A DNA stretch of 64,000 nucleotides, from contig NZ_JAASQV010000001.1 of the NCBI RefSeq assembly GCF_011761945.1, forward strand, positions 682,001 through 746,000. The letters are read 5' to 3'. Shown here one piece after another: positions 54,520 to 64,000 of the stretch. Each line of letters begins with the position of its first letter. Position 1 is the stretch's first letter. The notes under the pieces are model-generated. The model saw nothing but the letters and a program-made list of their open reading frames with translations, ran no database searches and had not been told where the DNA came from. The stretch comes from Sphingomonas leidyi (lineage in GTDB: Bacteria; Pseudomonadota; Alphaproteobacteria; Sphingomonadales; Sphingomonadaceae). The position numbers and the translations under genes were made by a program.

Positions 54520-55710
54520 CTATTCGATCTCCCGCCCGCCCTTGAAGACGCGGCGGACCTTGCCCTGCACCGGCAGTCCGTCGAACGGCGTGTTGCCGGC
54601 GCGCGCCTTCATCTGCGTGGCGTCGATTGCCCAGGGTGCTTCGGGATCGAACAGGATGAAGTCGGCCGGCTTGCCGGCGTCCAGCGTGCCGACGTCCAGG
54701 CCGAGGATGCGTGCCGGGTTGGCGGCGAGCAGCTCGAAGAGGCGTTCCAGCGTAAGCACTTCGTCGCGGACCAGGCCGAGCGACAGGGCGAGCAGCGTCT
54801 CGGCACCCGACATGCCTTCTTCGGCATCGGCGAAGGGAAGGCGCTTGCCCTCGGGCCCGCGCGGATCATGGCCCGAGGCGATCACGTCGATCGTGCCGTC
54901 GGCGAGCGCGGCGCGAACCGCCTGACGGTCGCCATCGCCGCGCAGCGGCGGCGAGAGGCGGGCATAGGTGCGATAGTCGCTGACGTCGATGTCCGAGAGC
55001 AGCCAGTGCGCCGGAGTGACGCCGCAGGTGACCTTCACGCCGCGGCGCTTGGCCTGGCGGACCAGGTCGAGCCCGGCGGCGGTGGTGACCTGGCGGAAAT
55101 GGATGCGGGCGCCGGTGTCTTCGGCGAGCATCGTGTCGCGCGCGATCGCCAGTGCCTCGGCAATAGCGGGGGCGGCGGCAAGGCCCAGGAGCGTGGCGGT
55201 GAGGCCTTCGGTCGCGACCGCGTCGCCCGCGAGCCCGCCATCCTCGGCATGGGCGATGACGGCAAGGCCGCAATCGCGGGCATAGGCGAGCACCTTGCGC
55301 ATCACGCCCGCGTCCGCGATCCAGCGGCGGCCGGTGGCGACGGCCCTGGCGCCCGCCGACGCGTTGATCGCCATCTCGGCCAGGTCGGCACCCTGGAGGC
55401 CGCGCGTGGCAGCGGCGAGCGGATGGACCCACAGGTCAGGCTTCCCCATCAGCGCGGCGCGGCGGATGATGCCGGGATCGTCGAGGATCGGCGACTGATC
55501 GGGCATCAGCCCGACTCGAGTGATGCCGCCGGCCCGGCAGGCGGCGCGGTCCACGGCGAACACGCCCAGGTCGACGATGCCGGGGGCGAGGGTGAGGCCC
55601 TTGCCGTCGATGGTCTCGGCGCCGGCAGTTTCGGTGGCGACGGTTTCGCCGTCAAAGGCGAAGCTGGCGCCGCCGCCAAGGACTTTGACGTTCTCGAACA
55701 CCCGGCTCAT
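54520..55710 (-). CDS. Dihydroorotase homologue lacking the metal site (PyrC'-like)
   Basis: The 396-residue product aligns with class I dihydroorotases in overall order, but the first metal motif is gone. Where active enzymes read DLHVHLR, this has DLGVFAVD (residues 47-54) with the following segment shortened. The later TDHAPH-type motif is also altered (SGHDPRG). Such inactive homologues (PyrC' or PyrX) assemble with aspartate transcarbamoylase in Pseudomonas and others, where they are structural. It overlaps pyrB by ATGA, supporting a complex. A second, active dihydroorotase is predicted elsewhere in the genome. Confidence 0.85.
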   Translation of the reverse strand: MSRVFENVKVLGGGASFAFDGETVATETAGAETIDGKGLTLAPGIVDLGVFAVDRAACRAGGITRVGLMPDQSPILDDPGIIRRAALMGKPDLWVHPLAAATRGLQGADLAEMAINASAGARAVATGRRWIADAGVMRKVLAYARDCGLAVIAHAEDGGLAGDAVATEGLTATLLGLAAAPAIAEALAIARDTMLAEDTGARIHFRQVTTAAGLDLVRQAKRRGVKVTCGVTPAHWLLSDIDVSDYRTYARLSPPLRGDGDRQAVRAALADGTIDVIASGHDPRGPEGKRLPFADAEEGMSGAETLLALSLGLVRDEVLTLERLFELLAANPARILGLDVGTLDAGKPADFILFDPEAPWAIDATQMKARAGNTPFDGLPVQGKVRRVFKGGREIE

Positions 55711-56696
55711 GCCCAGCCCTCCACGCCGCGCTCGGCTCTGGTGAGGACGTCCAGACAGGCCATGCGGACGGCCACGCCCATCTCCACCTGCTCGGTGATC
55801 GCGCTGCGCTCCGGATGGTCGGCGATCGCGCTGTCGATCTCTACGCCGCGGTTCATCGGGCCCGGATGCATTACCAGCGCATCGGGCCTGGCCAGGGCGA
55901 GCCGCTCGGGCGTGAGGCCATAGCGGGCATGGAACTCGCGGGTGGAGGGGATGAAGCCGCCGGCCATCCGCTCGTTCTGGACGCGGAGCATCATCACGAC
56001 ATCGGCGCCTTCCAGCGCGGCGTCGAAATCGACGAAGGGCGTGACGTAGAGTCCTTCGATCGCCGGGGGCATCAGCGTGGAGGGTGCGACCACGCGGACC
56101 TCCGCGCCCAATGCGGTCAGCGCCAACATGTTCGAGCGGGCGACACGGCTGTGGAGCAGGTCGCCGCAGATCACCACGCGCTGGCCGGCGACCGCGCCGC
56201 GGCGGCGGCGGATGGTGAGCGCGTCGAGCAGCGCCTGGGTCGGGTGCTCGTGCCAGCCGTCGCCGGCGTTGAGCACCGGGCAATCGACCTTGTCGGCGAT
56301 CAGCTGCACCGCGCCCGAGGCCATGTGGCGGATCACGATCACATCGGCGCGCATCGCGTTGAGCGTGACGGCGGTGTCGATCAGGGTCTCGCCCTTCTTC
56401 ACCGAGCTTTGCGCTGCGTGCATGTTGACCACGTCTGCCCCCAGGCGCTTGCCGGCGATCTCGAAGGAGAGGAGCGTGCGAGTGGAATTCTCGAAGAAGG
56501 CGTTGATCTGGGTGATGCCCTCGAGCCGCCGGTCGCTGCGCGCGCGGGTGCGGTTCGCTTCGATCCACTGCTCGGCCTCGTCGAGCAGGAACATGATCTC
56601 ATGGGGCTGGAGGCCCGCAATCCCGGTGAGGTGCCGGTGCGGGAAGACGGCGCGGCCCTTTATCTGGGCTGCGGGGCGATGATCGGAGGCTTGCAT
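55707..56696 (-). CDS. pyrB: Aspartate carbamoyltransferase catalytic subunit
   Basis: PyrB makes carbamoyl-aspartate, the second step of pyrimidine synthesis. The 329-residue product has the carbamoyl-phosphate loop [13 protein letters not shown], the [11 protein letters not shown] motif and [12 protein letters not shown]. There is an N-terminal extension (about 15 residues) typical of class A enzymes that bind a dihydroorotase-like partner. It overlaps that partner gene by ATGA. No pyrI is nearby, consistent with the class A form. Confidence 0.96.
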   Translation of the reverse strand: MQASDHRPAAQIKGRAVFPHRHLTGIAGLQPHEIMFLLDEAEQWIEANRTRARSDRRLEGITQINAFFENSTRTLLSFEIAGKRLGADVVNMHAAQSSVKKGETLIDTAVTLNAMRADVIVIRHMASGAVQLIADKVDCPVLNAGDGWHEHPTQALLDALTIRRRRGAVAGQRVVICGDLLHSRVARSNMLALTALGAEVRVVAPSTLMPPAIEGLYVTPFVDFDAALEGADVVMMLRVQNERMAGGFIPSTREFHARYGLTPERLALARPDALVMHPGPMNRGVEIDSAIADHPERSAITEQVEMGVAVRMACLDVLTRAERGVEGWA

Positions 56697-56814
56697 TAAA
56701 GCCGTCGCCTAGACCCGCCGGGCCGGCGAGGCAAGCCGCGAGGCGGCGGAGTCTCGCATCTGCCGCAAATGCCGGATAGGAAGTCCGCCGCGTTGCGTTT
56801 CGGGGGGAGCGTTC

Positions 56815-57636
56815 GTGCAGGGCTGGTGGGCTGTCTTTGTTGGTTGGATGACGCGCGATCCCGCGTGGCTGGCGGCGTTCCAGGCCGGGGCGTTCTTCTT
56901 CGTGCTGGGGCTGGTGCTCGTTCTCGTGCTGCTGCCCTGGTGGCTGGCGCGGGTCGAGCGGGCGCGCTGGCGGCCGCTGCGGCGGATGCTGGCGCTGGCC
57001 GCGTTGCAGGCGCATCGCGATTGCGGGGAGAATGTCGTGGCGCTGTCCCGCCAGTTCTTCCGCGAGAATGCCGGGGCGCCGCTCGATCGGCTGATCCGCG
57101 CGCGGCGGGCGATCGAACGGCAGCAATCGGACGGCGCGCGTTTCGCCCGGATGGTGTCGGTCTATGCGCCGGCAGTGGACGCGCGCCACGCCGCGCTGCT
57201 CGCCGATACCGCGGCGCTGGCCGAACTGGCCGAGCATACGCTCGCGGGGCTGACCCGGCTCTATCTCGGCCAGGCGACGGTGCGCGTGGGCGCCAATGCC
57301 GTGCATGGCGACGATCAGCTCGGCTATGCGTCCGCGCAGCTCGTCTCGCTGTCCTATATTGCCGAGATGGAGGCGCTGGCGGACGGCTTTGCCGATGCGG
57401 CGGCGGAGCATCGCGGGCGGATGGAAGGCGCGCTCGGGCGCAAGGCGCGCAAGGCGGCCCGCGCGGATCTCGACCGGATCGGCGCGGACGTGGCGATGCT
57501 GGGCGCGGACGTGCGCCGGTTCTGCGGCAGGCTGCAGGCGGCGGACGCCGGGGATTCGACTTACAAGACGCGGGAACGCGGCGAGCGCGGTGCGCGCACG
57601 CTGGACGGGCTGATCGCGCGGTTCGACCGGGGCTGA
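56815..57636 (+). CDS. Hypothetical membrane-anchored helical protein (273 aa)
   Basis: A GTG at 56815 behind GGGGGGAG starts a 273-residue protein with one membrane helix at about 22-43 (GAFFFVLGLVLVLVLLPWW) and a long, Arg/Ala-rich, probably coiled helical soluble region. There is no catalytic motif. It is divergent from pyrB (118 bp apart) and convergent with ruvX. I do not recognise a family. Confidence 0.7.
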   Translation: MQGWWAVFVGWMTRDPAWLAAFQAGAFFFVLGLVLVLVLLPWWLARVERARWRPLRRMLALAALQAHRDCGENVVALSRQFFRENAGAPLDRLIRARRAIERQQSDGARFARMVSVYAPAVDARHAALLADTAALAELAEHTLAGLTRLYLGQATVRVGANAVHGDDQLGYASAQLVSLSYIAEMEALADGFADAAAEHRGRMEGALGRKARKAARADLDRIGADVAMLGADVRRFCGRLQAADAGDSTYKTRERGERGARTLDGLIARFDRG

Positions 57637-57644
57637 GTCGCCCT

Positions 57645-57660
57645 CCCCTCCGGAGAGGGG
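57645..57660. terminator. Hairpin between convergent genes before ruvX
   Basis: CCCCTC-CGGA-GAGGGG lies in the 31-bp gap between the membrane-anchored protein gene and ruvX. It has a 6-bp GC stem and a 4-nt loop, with no T tract, so it is a weak bidirectional candidate. Confidence 0.45.
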
Positions 57661-57667
57661 AAGCCGG

Positions 57668-58129
57668 TCAGGCGTTCACCAGCGCGTCGATCGCCGCCTG
57701 GAGGATATGGGCGGCGGCCATGTTGTCGATCATTTCCGCACGACGGGCGCGGCTGAAATCCTGCTCGATCAGCGTACGCTCCACTGCGACGGTGGACCAG
57801 CGCTCGTCCCAGAGCAGGATGGGGAAGCCCAGATCGGCCATGTTGCGGGCAAAGGCGCGGGTGGACTGGGTGCGGGGGCTGTCGGTGCCGTCGAGGTTGA
57901 GGGGCAGGCCGATGACGATGCCCTTCACCTGCTGCACGGCGATCAGCGCCTGGAGCGCGGTCTTGTCCTTGGAGAATTTCGTGCGGCGGACCAGCTCCGC
58001 CGGGCTCGCGAAGCTCCAGCCGGCATCGCAGAGGGCGGTGCCGATCGTCTTGGTGCCGACGTCGAGGCCGATCAGGCGGCCGCCGGCGGGGAGGGTGGCG
58101 CGAAAGTCGGCGGGGGCGGTGGTGATCAT
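57668..58129 (-). CDS. ruvX: Holliday junction resolvase RuvX (YqgF)
   Basis: The 153-residue product has the RNase H-like active site [22 protein letters not shown] and the C-terminal [24 protein letters not shown], all standard for RuvX. The family resolves Holliday junctions and takes part in 16S rRNA maturation. Length is normal. A CGTCAT-type extragenic palindrome lies just upstream. Confidence 0.94.
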   Translation of the reverse strand: MITTAPADFRATLPAGGRLIGLDVGTKTIGTALCDAGWSFASPAELVRRTKFSKDKTALQALIAVQQVKGIVIGLPLNLDGTDSPRTQSTRAFARNMADLGFPILLWDERWSTVAVERTLIEQDFSRARRAEMIDNMAAAHILQAAIDALVNA

Positions 58130-58148
58130 CGGGCCGTTCTAACCAGAA

Positions 58149-58176
58149 TCGTCATTCCCGCGAAGGCAGGGATGAC
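58149..58176. repeat. CGTCAT-type extragenic palindrome
   Basis: An imperfect palindrome with arms CGTCATTCCC and GGGATGACG around GCGAAGGCA lies between ruvX and the DUF3089 gene. Its core CGTCAT-CCC-CGAAGGC matches the repeat units at 42628-42708, so this looks like a dispersed family. Confidence 0.55.
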
Positions 58177-58189
58177 GGGACAGGGGACT

Positions 58190-59305
58190 TTAGAACGGCC
58201 AGAGCTTGCGCCGGGCCTTCAATCGCCGCTCGGCATCGGCGCGGACGTTCGCCCAGAACAGGCTGTAGTCGAACACGTGATAATTGTTGCCCGGCAGCAC
58301 ATAGGGACCCAGTTCGGGCGGGCTGTTGCCGATCATCAGGAAGCCGCGCCCGTCGCAGCGCGCGGGAACGAGGTTCTTCTGGAGCACGGCGCTGCTCAGG
58401 TCCCTGCTCGGCAGCAGGCCGCCCAGATTGGCCTCCATTGGCGCGCCGTCGTTGGGCTTGCCGGTGAGCGGATTGGTGCAGACCATCGGCGTGCCCTTGC
58501 GCGGCTGGCCGGTGAAGCCGTTCGTCTGGTCGAAGGTATCCAGGATCAGCGAGGGATCGGCGGGTTCGGCGAAGCTCTGCCAGGAGAGGATGCAGCCGGT
58601 CTCGTCCGGGCCGGAACATGCGGGCAGGCCCATCTTCGGCAGGTCGGCGGTGATCGAGACCGGCCAGCCGACCACATAGGCGGCGACGATTCGTTTCGCC
58701 AGCGGCTTGCCCGCGACGCGGTCGACGAGCAGGCGGCTGAGGTGGAGCGCGCCCTGGCTGTGGCCGGCGAGGATGATCGGGCGGTTGCCGGCTTCCTTGA
58801 GGAACTGGTCGAACGCCGCGAGCACGTCGCGATAGGCGAAGTCGAGCGCCTGCTGCGCCTGCGCCTTGCTGGTGAGGAAGGCGCCGAAGGTCGCCTGGCG
58901 GTATCGCGGCGCCCAGACCAGGCCCGAGGAATTGAAGGCGCTCGCCTGGCCGCGCAGGAACAGTTCGGCCCGGGCATTGGCGGCGACGTCGTTCAGCGGG
59001 GCGTTCCACTGCGTGCGATCGAGGAACGAAGTCGGGTGGACGAAGAATACCGCGGCGGGCGGGTTCTCCGCCGGCTGGAAGCCGTCCGGAGTCCATAGCG
59101 CCGGATTGCCGGGCTTGTCCGGCCGGGCGAGCCAGAGATCGGCCCTGCCATAGTCGCCGGGCGCGGAGAGCCGCGCCACTTCCGCGCTGGGCACCAATGC
59201 CTGGCGGAGCAGCTCGATGCCCCAGAATCGATAGGCGAAGTTGGCAGCCAGTGCGAGCACGATGAGTCCTACTACGAGATAGAGAAACTTCCGGGCCAAG
59301 CCCAT
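58190..59305 (-). CDS. DUF3089 alpha/beta-hydrolase (lipase-like), membrane-anchored
   Basis: I start at the ATG at 59305 (MGLARKFLYLVVGLI...), giving 371 residues; ATGs at 59311 and 59326 are possible and no ribosome site decides. One membrane helix at about 8-24 anchors it. The nucleophile elbow is AGHSQGALH, and FVHPTSFLDRTQWNAP and CTNPLTGKPNDG fit DUF3089. Likely a periplasmic lipase or esterase. Single gene, divergent from the DUF4153 gene. Confidence 0.85.
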   Translation of the reverse strand: MGLARKFLYLVVGLIVLALAANFAYRFWGIELLRQALVPSAEVARLSAPGDYGRADLWLARPDKPGNPALWTPDGFQPAENPPAAVFFVHPTSFLDRTQWNAPLNDVAANARAELFLRGQASAFNSSGLVWAPRYRQATFGAFLTSKAQAQQALDFAYRDVLAAFDQFLKEAGNRPIILAGHSQGALHLSRLLVDRVAGKPLAKRIVAAYVVGWPVSITADLPKMGLPACSGPDETGCILSWQSFAEPADPSLILDTFDQTNGFTGQPRKGTPMVCTNPLTGKPNDGAPMEANLGGLLPSRDLSSAVLQKNLVPARCDGRGFLMIGNSPPELGPYVLPGNNYHVFDYSLFWANVRADAERRLKARRKLWPF

Positions 59306-59471
59306 CTCCATTGTGCAATGCAGCATAGAGCCGATTTGTTGCAATCGCATTCCCGTGGGGCACGATTGCCGGGGATGCAACCTTGCATGCGCGATGCAGC
59401 CATTCTGCACCGGAAATCCACTTTACCGCCTCGGCCGGATGCGGGAGCATCGTCGGCGAGGGGAGAGGGGT

Positions 59472-61259
59472 ATGGACGAGATCGAGACGCGGGCGGAGTT
59501 CGGGGAGGCGGCGGCGCCGGAAGGCTGGGCGGCGCGGCCCTTGCTGCTGGCCGGGCTGGGGCTGGCGACCGGCGTCGCCGCGCACCTGATCCTGGGCGGC
59601 AGCCTGAACTACCGCATGGAATGGAGCGCGCTGCAGGCGGCGGCGCTGATCGGCGTGACGCTGTTCGCGGCGATGATCGGCTTCACGATCGAGCGGCGGC
59701 TGTGGTGGACCTCGATCGCGTTCGGGGCGGTGATCGGCGTGGCGGCGGGTTTCGTCACCTGGTGGAACGGCGCGCCGGGCGGGTGGAGCGCGAGCGAGGG
59801 CTGGCGCACGATGAGCCTGTTGCTCGCCGTGGCCGTCGCCGCGCCGCTGTTCCAGGCCGCGCGCGATGAAGGTGCGCCACGCACCCCCTATGCCGCGGTC
59901 CATGACTATGCCTGGCAGAATGTGGTGCTGTGGTTCGCCTGCTGGCTGTTCGTGGCGATCGTGTGGGTCATGGCCTGGCTCCTCGCCAGCCTGTTCCAGC
60001 TCATCAAGATCGAGCTGCTCCACGAACTGCTGATGAAGAACTGGTTCGTCCGCGCGCTGATCGGCCTGGCGTTCGGAGCGGCGCTGGGGCTGCTGCGCGA
60101 GCATGACGCCGTGGTGCGGCTGCTCCAGCGCGTCGTCGCCACGGTGCTCGCGGTGCTGGCGCCGGTGCTCGCGATCGGGCTGGGGCTGTTCCTGCTCGCG
60201 TTACCCTTTACCGGCCTCCAGGCGCTGTGGGACGCGACTTCGGCGACCACGCCGCTGCTGCTGAGTTGCGCGGTGGGGGCGCTGATCCTCGCCAATGCGG
60301 TGATCGGCAACCGGCCGGAGGAGGAACGGCGCAACCGGCTGCTCCGCTATGGTGCGATGCTGCTGGCGATGGTGATCCTGCCGCTCGCGGTGTTGGCGGC
60401 GGTGGCGACGGGACTTCGTGTCGGCCAATATGGCTATACGCCCGAGCGGCTCTGGGCGATCGTGTTCGTGGGGATCGCGATCCTCTATGGCGCGGCCTAT
60501 CTGGGCTCGCTGGTGCTGGGGCGGCTGGCCTGGACCGTGCGCGTCCGGCCGGCGAACCTGGCGCTTGCCTTCCTGCTCTGCGGCCTGGGGTTGCTGCTTG
60601 CCACGCCGCTGATCAACTTCAACCGGATATCGACCGACGACCAGGTCGGGCGGCTCGAATCGGGCAGGATCTCGGCGGCGAAGTTCGACTGGCGGGCGCT
60701 GGCGTTCGACTTCGGCAAGCCCGGGCGCGATGCGCTGGAACGGCTGCGCAGGTCGAAGAATGCCGGGATCCGGGGCAAGGCGGCGGAAGCCGCCAAGGCG
60801 GAGAGCCGCTGGGATCTCGAAATGGGCGATGTGAAGAGCTCGCCGCGTTCGGGCCCGAAATCCGCAGTGCTCGACAATGCCCGCGTCCTGCCGGAGGGGG
60901 CGAGCGTGCCCCGGGGGCTGATCGATCTGCTCGCCGACAAATATCAATGCCGCCAAGGCAATCTGTGCACGATACTCGTCGCGAACCCGGCCGAGGCCGT
61001 GGTGTTCGCCGACAGTTGCTATGCGGGAATGCTGGACAAGGACGGCAAGGCCCGGAGAATCGTCACCTATTGCGGCGGCGGCGATCGTTTCGTGCTCGCG
61101 GACGGCGCGTGGAAGGATGCCGCCGATCGCTTCGTGCCGAGCGCGGAGCAGCGCGCGCAGATCGCGGCCGGCTATCCGGCGGGGAGAGTCGAGATTCGCC
61201 CCGTCGAGCGGCGCCAGGTCTTTGTCGGCGGCGTGCCCGTGGGCGAGCCCTTCGAATAA
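59472..61259 (+). CDS. DUF4153 multi-span membrane protein
   Basis: ATG at 59472 after GGGAGAGGGG gives 595 residues. About ten or more hydrophobic helices fill the first 390 residues. The middle contains NRPEEERRNRLLRYGAMLLAMVILP and the Trp-rich GGWSASEGW, as in DUF4153 proteins. A C-terminal soluble domain (from about 410) has several cysteines (KYQCRQGNLCTILVA, DSCYAG, TYCGGG), so it is probably periplasmic. Function unknown. gatC starts 42 bp downstream. Confidence 0.82.
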   Translation: MDEIETRAEFGEAAAPEGWAARPLLLAGLGLATGVAAHLILGGSLNYRMEWSALQAAALIGVTLFAAMIGFTIERRLWWTSIAFGAVIGVAAGFVTWWNGAPGGWSASEGWRTMSLLLAVAVAAPLFQAARDEGAPRTPYAAVHDYAWQNVVLWFACWLFVAIVWVMAWLLASLFQLIKIELLHELLMKNWFVRALIGLAFGAALGLLREHDAVVRLLQRVVATVLAVLAPVLAIGLGLFLLALPFTGLQALWDATSATTPLLLSCAVGALILANAVIGNRPEEERRNRLLRYGAMLLAMVILPLAVLAAVATGLRVGQYGYTPERLWAIVFVGIAILYGAAYLGSLVLGRLAWTVRVRPANLALAFLLCGLGLLLATPLINFNRISTDDQVGRLESGRISAAKFDWRALAFDFGKPGRDALERLRRSKNAGIRGKAAEAAKAESRWDLEMGDVKSSPRSGPKSAVLDNARVLPEGASVPRGLIDLLADKYQCRQGNLCTILVANPAEAVVFADSCYAGMLDKDGKARRIVTYCGGGDRFVLADGAWKDAADRFVPSAEQRAQIAAGYPAGRVEIRPVERRQVFVGGVPVGEPFE

Positions 61260-61301
61260 GCGGCGCTTGAAGGCGGGAGGCGCGGCTGTTAGGCGCCTCC
61301 C

Positions 61302-61589
61302 ATGTCCGTCGATACCGCAACCGTGAAGAAGGTGGCGAGCCTCGCACGCATCGCGATCAGCGATGCCGATGCCGAGCGTCTCGCGCCCGAGCTCAACAAC
61401 ATTCTGGGCTGGATCGAGCAGCTCGGCGAGGTCGACACCTCGTCGGTCGAGCCGATGACCGCCGTTATCCCCAATGTGCTGCGCCTGCGCGAGGATGTGG
61501 TGACCGAGGGCAACCAGCGCGACGCCGTTCTCCGGAATGCGCCGCAGGGCGAACACGGCTTCTTCACCGTGCCGAAGGTGGTCGAATGA
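61302..61589 (+). CDS. gatC: Asp/Glu-tRNA amidotransferase subunit C
   Basis: The 95-residue product has the GatC pattern [34 protein letters not shown] and [20 protein letters not shown]. GatC stabilises GatA-GatB in the complex that converts Glu-tRNA(Gln) and Asp-tRNA(Asn) to the correct amides. It overlaps gatA by ATGA. Confidence 0.96.
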   Translation: MSVDTATVKKVASLARIAISDADAERLAPELNNILGWIEQLGEVDTSSVEPMTAVIPNVLRLREDVVTEGNQRDAVLRNAPQGEHGFFTVPKVVE

Positions 61590-63070
61590 GCGACATCACC
61601 GATCTGGGCGTCGCGAGCCTTCGCGACGGCATCCGCACCGGCAAGTTCTCGGCACGCGAAGTCGCCGACGCGTTCATCGTCAAGGTGAGCAAGGGCAAGG
61701 CGCTCAACGCCTTCATCGTCGAGACTCCCGAGCACGCGCTGGCCGCCGCCAAGGCTGCCGACGAAGCGATCGCCAGGGGCGAGCCGCTCAAGCCGCTTTC
61801 CGGCGTGCCGCTGGGCATGAAGGACCTGTTCGCGACCAAGGGCGTGCAGACCACGGCCGCCAGCCACATCCTGGAGGGCTTCGAACCCGTCTATGAATCG
61901 ACGGTCTCGCAGAAATTGTGGGACGCGGGCGCCGGCATGCTGGGCAAGCTCAACATGGACCAGTTCGCGATGGGTTCGTCGAACGAGACGAGCTATTTCG
62001 GCAACGTGATCTCGCCCTGGCGGCGCGGCGGCGGCGACAATGCCCCGCTGGCTCCCGGCGGTTCCTCGGGCGGCAGCTCAGCGGCGATCGCCGCGCGGCT
62101 CGTGCCCGGCGCGACCGGCACCGACACCGGCGGCTCGATCCGCCAGCCCGCTGCCTTCACCGGCATCAGCGGCATCAAGCCCACCTATGGCCGCTGCTCG
62201 CGCTATGGCGTGGTCGCCTTCGCCTCGTCGCTCGACCAGGCGGGACCGATGGCGCGCGACGTGCGCGACTGCGCGATCCTGCTCGAGAACATGGCGGGCT
62301 TCGATCCGCGCGATTCGACCTCGCTCCAGCTGCCGGTGCCGAAATGGGAGGAGCATCTCTCCGGGGACCTGAGCGGCAAGAAGATCGGCATCCCGGCCGA
62401 GTATCTGATCGACGGCACGCCGACCGAGATCGCCAAGCTCTGGGAAGCGGGCATCGCCTGGGTGAAGGACGCCGGCGCCGAGGTGGTGGAAGTGTCGCTG
62501 CCCCACACCAAATATGCGCTGCCGGCCTATTACATCATCGCGCCGGCCGAAGCTTCGTCGAACCTCGCCCGCTATGACGGCGTGCGCTACGGCCTGCGCG
62601 AACTGGCCGAGGGGCAGAACCTGCAGGAAATGTACGCGGCGACGCGTGCGGCGGGCTTTGGCGACGAAGTGAAGCGGCGTATCCTGATCGGCACCTATGT
62701 GCTCTCGGCGGGCTTCTACGATGCCTATTACACGCAGGCGCAGAAGGTCCGCGCGCTGATCGCGCGCGACTTCGAGAACGTCTTCAGCATGTGCGACCTG
62801 CTGCTGACGCCGACCGCGCCGAGCGCCGCGTTCGCGCTGGGCGAGAAATCGGCCGATCCGATCGCCATGTACCTCAACGACGTGTTCACCGTGCCTTCGA
62901 GCCTCGCCGGCTTGCCGGCGATGAGCGTGCCGGGGGGGCTCGACGCGGGTGGCCTTCCGCTCGGATTGCAGATCATCGGCCGTCCGCTCGACGAGCAGGG
63001 CGTGCTGAATGCCGGCCTGGCGATCGAGCAGCGCGCGGGATTCGCAGCGCGGCCCGAGGCATGGTGGTGA
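61586..63070 (+). CDS. gatA: Asp/Glu-tRNA amidotransferase subunit A
   Basis: GatA releases ammonia from glutamine for the GatB kinase-like site. The 494-residue amidase has the Ser-cisSer-Lys triad: Lys79 ([10 protein letters not shown]), Ser160 in GGSSGGSS and nucleophile Ser184 in [10 protein letters not shown]. Length is standard. It overlaps gatC by ATGA; the 199 bp before gatB contain an interrupted small ORF. Confidence 0.97.
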   Translation: MSDITDLGVASLRDGIRTGKFSAREVADAFIVKVSKGKALNAFIVETPEHALAAAKAADEAIARGEPLKPLSGVPLGMKDLFATKGVQTTAASHILEGFEPVYESTVSQKLWDAGAGMLGKLNMDQFAMGSSNETSYFGNVISPWRRGGGDNAPLAPGGSSGGSSAAIAARLVPGATGTDTGGSIRQPAAFTGISGIKPTYGRCSRYGVVAFASSLDQAGPMARDVRDCAILLENMAGFDPRDSTSLQLPVPKWEEHLSGDLSGKKIGIPAEYLIDGTPTEIAKLWEAGIAWVKDAGAEVVEVSLPHTKYALPAYYIIAPAEASSNLARYDGVRYGLRELAEGQNLQEMYAATRAAGFGDEVKRRILIGTYVLSAGFYDAYYTQAQKVRALIARDFENVFSMCDLLLTPTAPSAAFALGEKSADPIAMYLNDVFTVPSSLAGLPAMSVPGGLDAGGLPLGLQIIGRPLDEQGVLNAGLAIEQRAGFAARPEAWW

Positions 63071-63252
63071 GCGTGGCGGCCGGCGTCGATTATCTCGAGG
63101 TCGGCCGAAAGGCGCATGAGCTGGAGACGCGGCACGGTATGGACGGAGCCCTTCGCTACGCTCGGAAGATTTCGGAATAGGCCCTGGCCGACGGGGATTT
63201 GGACGACCATCAATTTTGGAAAGCCGTCGCAGCCATGCTGACGCCGCGCTGA
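63061..63252 (+). pseudogene. Small ORF between gatA and gatB interrupted by an in-frame TAG
   Basis: From the ATG at 63061 a frame encodes a 39-residue piece ending RYARKISE, then a TAG at 63178-63180, and continues open in the same frame as [23 protein letters not shown] to a TGA at 63250. The two halves read like one 63-residue protein: a helical segment with [13 protein letters not shown], then ALADGD..FWKAV. From memory this resembles small alphaproteobacterial proteins of the type HG..AA.YA..LA..A...GD....FW..V...L. Either an amber-disrupted gene, a sequencing error, or readthrough. Confidence 0.55.
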
Positions 63253-63269
63253 GCCTGAGAAGAAGCAAC

Positions 63270-64000
63270 ATGACTGATTCCACCTACCGCATCCAGGGCG
63301 AAACCGGCGAATGGGAGGTCGTGATCGGCCTCGAAGTCCATGCGCAGGTCACTTCCAACGCCAAGCTCTTCTCGGGCGCGGCGACCACGTTCGGCGCGGA
63401 GCCGAACAGCCAGGTGAGCCTGATCGATGCGGCGATGCCGGGCATGCTGCCCACGCCGAACAAGGAGTGCATCCGCCAGGCGGTGCGCACCGGCATGGCG
63501 ATCGGCGCGGTGATCAACAAATGGTCGCGCTTCGACCGCAAGAACTATTTCTACGCCGATCTGCCGCAGGGCTATCAGATCAGCCAGCTCTTCCACCCGC
63601 TGGTGGGCGAGGGGCAGATCGAGATCAGCCTGGACGACAAGGATCCCGAGGCTGCGGTCAAGACGATCGGCATCGAGCGCATCCATGTCGAGCAGGACGC
63701 CGGCAAGCTGATGCACGACCAGCATCCGTCGCGCTCCTATGTCGATCTCAACCGTGCCGGCGTGGCGCTGATGGAGATCGTGTCCAAGCCCGACATGCGC
63801 TCGCCGCAGGAAGCCGGAGCATATCTGAGCAAGCTGCGCGCGATCCTGCGCTATGTGGGCAGCTGCGACGGCAATATGGACCAGGGCTCGATGCGCGCGG
63901 ATGTGAACGTCAGCGTCCGCAAACCGGGCGCCGAGTTCGGCACGCGCACCGAGACCAAGAACGTCAACTCGGTCCGCTTCGTCATGCAGACGGTGGAAGT
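63270..64000 (+). CDS. gatB: Asp/Glu-tRNA amidotransferase subunit B, 3' truncated
   Basis: GatB activates the misacylated tRNA with ATP and receives ammonia from GatA. The first 243 residues are present, with the family signature [42 protein letters not shown] and [10 protein letters not shown]. The zinc/cradle region is complete, while the helical and YqeY-like tRNA-binding parts lie beyond the window edge. It follows gatA by 199 bp rather than the usual short gap. Confidence 0.96.
   Translation, partial: MTDSTYRIQGETGEWEVVIGLEVHAQVTSNAKLFSGAATTFGAEPNSQVSLIDAAMPGMLPTPNKECIRQAVRTGMAIGAVINKWSRFDRKNYFYADLPQGYQISQLFHPLVGEGQIEISLDDKDPEAAVKTIGIERIHVEQDAGKLMHDQHPSRSYVDLNRAGVALMEIVSKPDMRSPQEAGAYLSKLRAILRYVGSCDGNMDQGSMRADVNVSVRKPGAEFGTRTETKNVNSVRFVMQTVE

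Overview
The window looks like the chromosome of a Sphingomonas-like alphaproteobacterium (Sphingomonadaceae). I base this on the high GC content, two TonB-dependent receptors, a LytTR regulator divergent from one of them, Flp-type pilins, a SWIB-domain protein, the long form of LeuA, and the many GTGA, ATGA and TGATG gene overlaps. This is inference from gene content, not a database match. Most of the window is ordinary chromosomal core. I see no insertion sequence, prophage or CRISPR array.

Layout. 1-5.6 kb: a truncated methyltransferase, then a minus-strand run of a LytTR regulator, a PAS/histidine-kinase/receiver hybrid and an exported M1 aminopeptidase. 5.7-7.6 kb: a TonB-dependent receptor divergent from the LytTR gene. 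7.6-9.3 kb: aroK-aroB (shikimate pathway). 9.3-12.3 kb: an overlapping cluster of a tiny membrane protein, an exported protein of unknown function, xerD and a 42-residue ORF. 12.4-14.4 kb: accA, then three small pilin-like genes and a three-copy 97-bp tandem repeat. 14.4-19.2 kb: mutT, a flavin monooxygenase, a BioC/NDUFAF5-like methyltransferase divergent from comF-grxC-DUF1178, and tRNA-Arg(CCT). 19.3-25.1 kb: a minus-strand unit of a DEAD-box helicase, a YaiI-family gene, an unusual aminotransferase-flavin monooxygenase fusion and a family 2 glycosyltransferase. 25.3-30.7 kb: qorB/qorR, a chemoreceptor, a BaiN-like flavoprotein, two small nucleic-acid-binding-type proteins and a small lipoprotein.

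30.7-37 kb: leuA behind a leucine-rich leader peptide and an attenuator-like hairpin, three genes of unknown function including an exported HExxH protein, and a pterin/folate operon (folE, a FolM/PTR1-like reductase, folB). 37-41.5 kb: a large TonB-dependent receptor and two membrane proteins. 41.5-45 kb: ilvB-ilvN-ilvC, so with leuA much of branched-chain amino acid synthesis is present. 45-50 kb: miaA and serB head to head with overlapping start codons, a beta-helix protein, a DUF4336 protein and a MipA-like outer-membrane protein. 50-54.5 kb: a ParA/ribbon-helix-helix pair flanked by two SPOR-domain proteins, then a two-gene operon behind a double palindromic operator. 54.5-64 kb: pyrB with a metal-site-less dihydroorotase, ruvX, a DUF3089 hydrolase, a DUF4153 membrane protein and gatC-gatA-gatB, with a small ORF split by an amber codon between gatA and gatB.

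The most unusual items are the bifunctional aminotransferase/flavin-monooxygenase fusion with its glycosyltransferase, the ParA-RHH-SPOR cluster, the leuA leader, the amber-split ORF inside the gat operon, the 97-bp repeat array and the apparently orphan ArsR-type operators.
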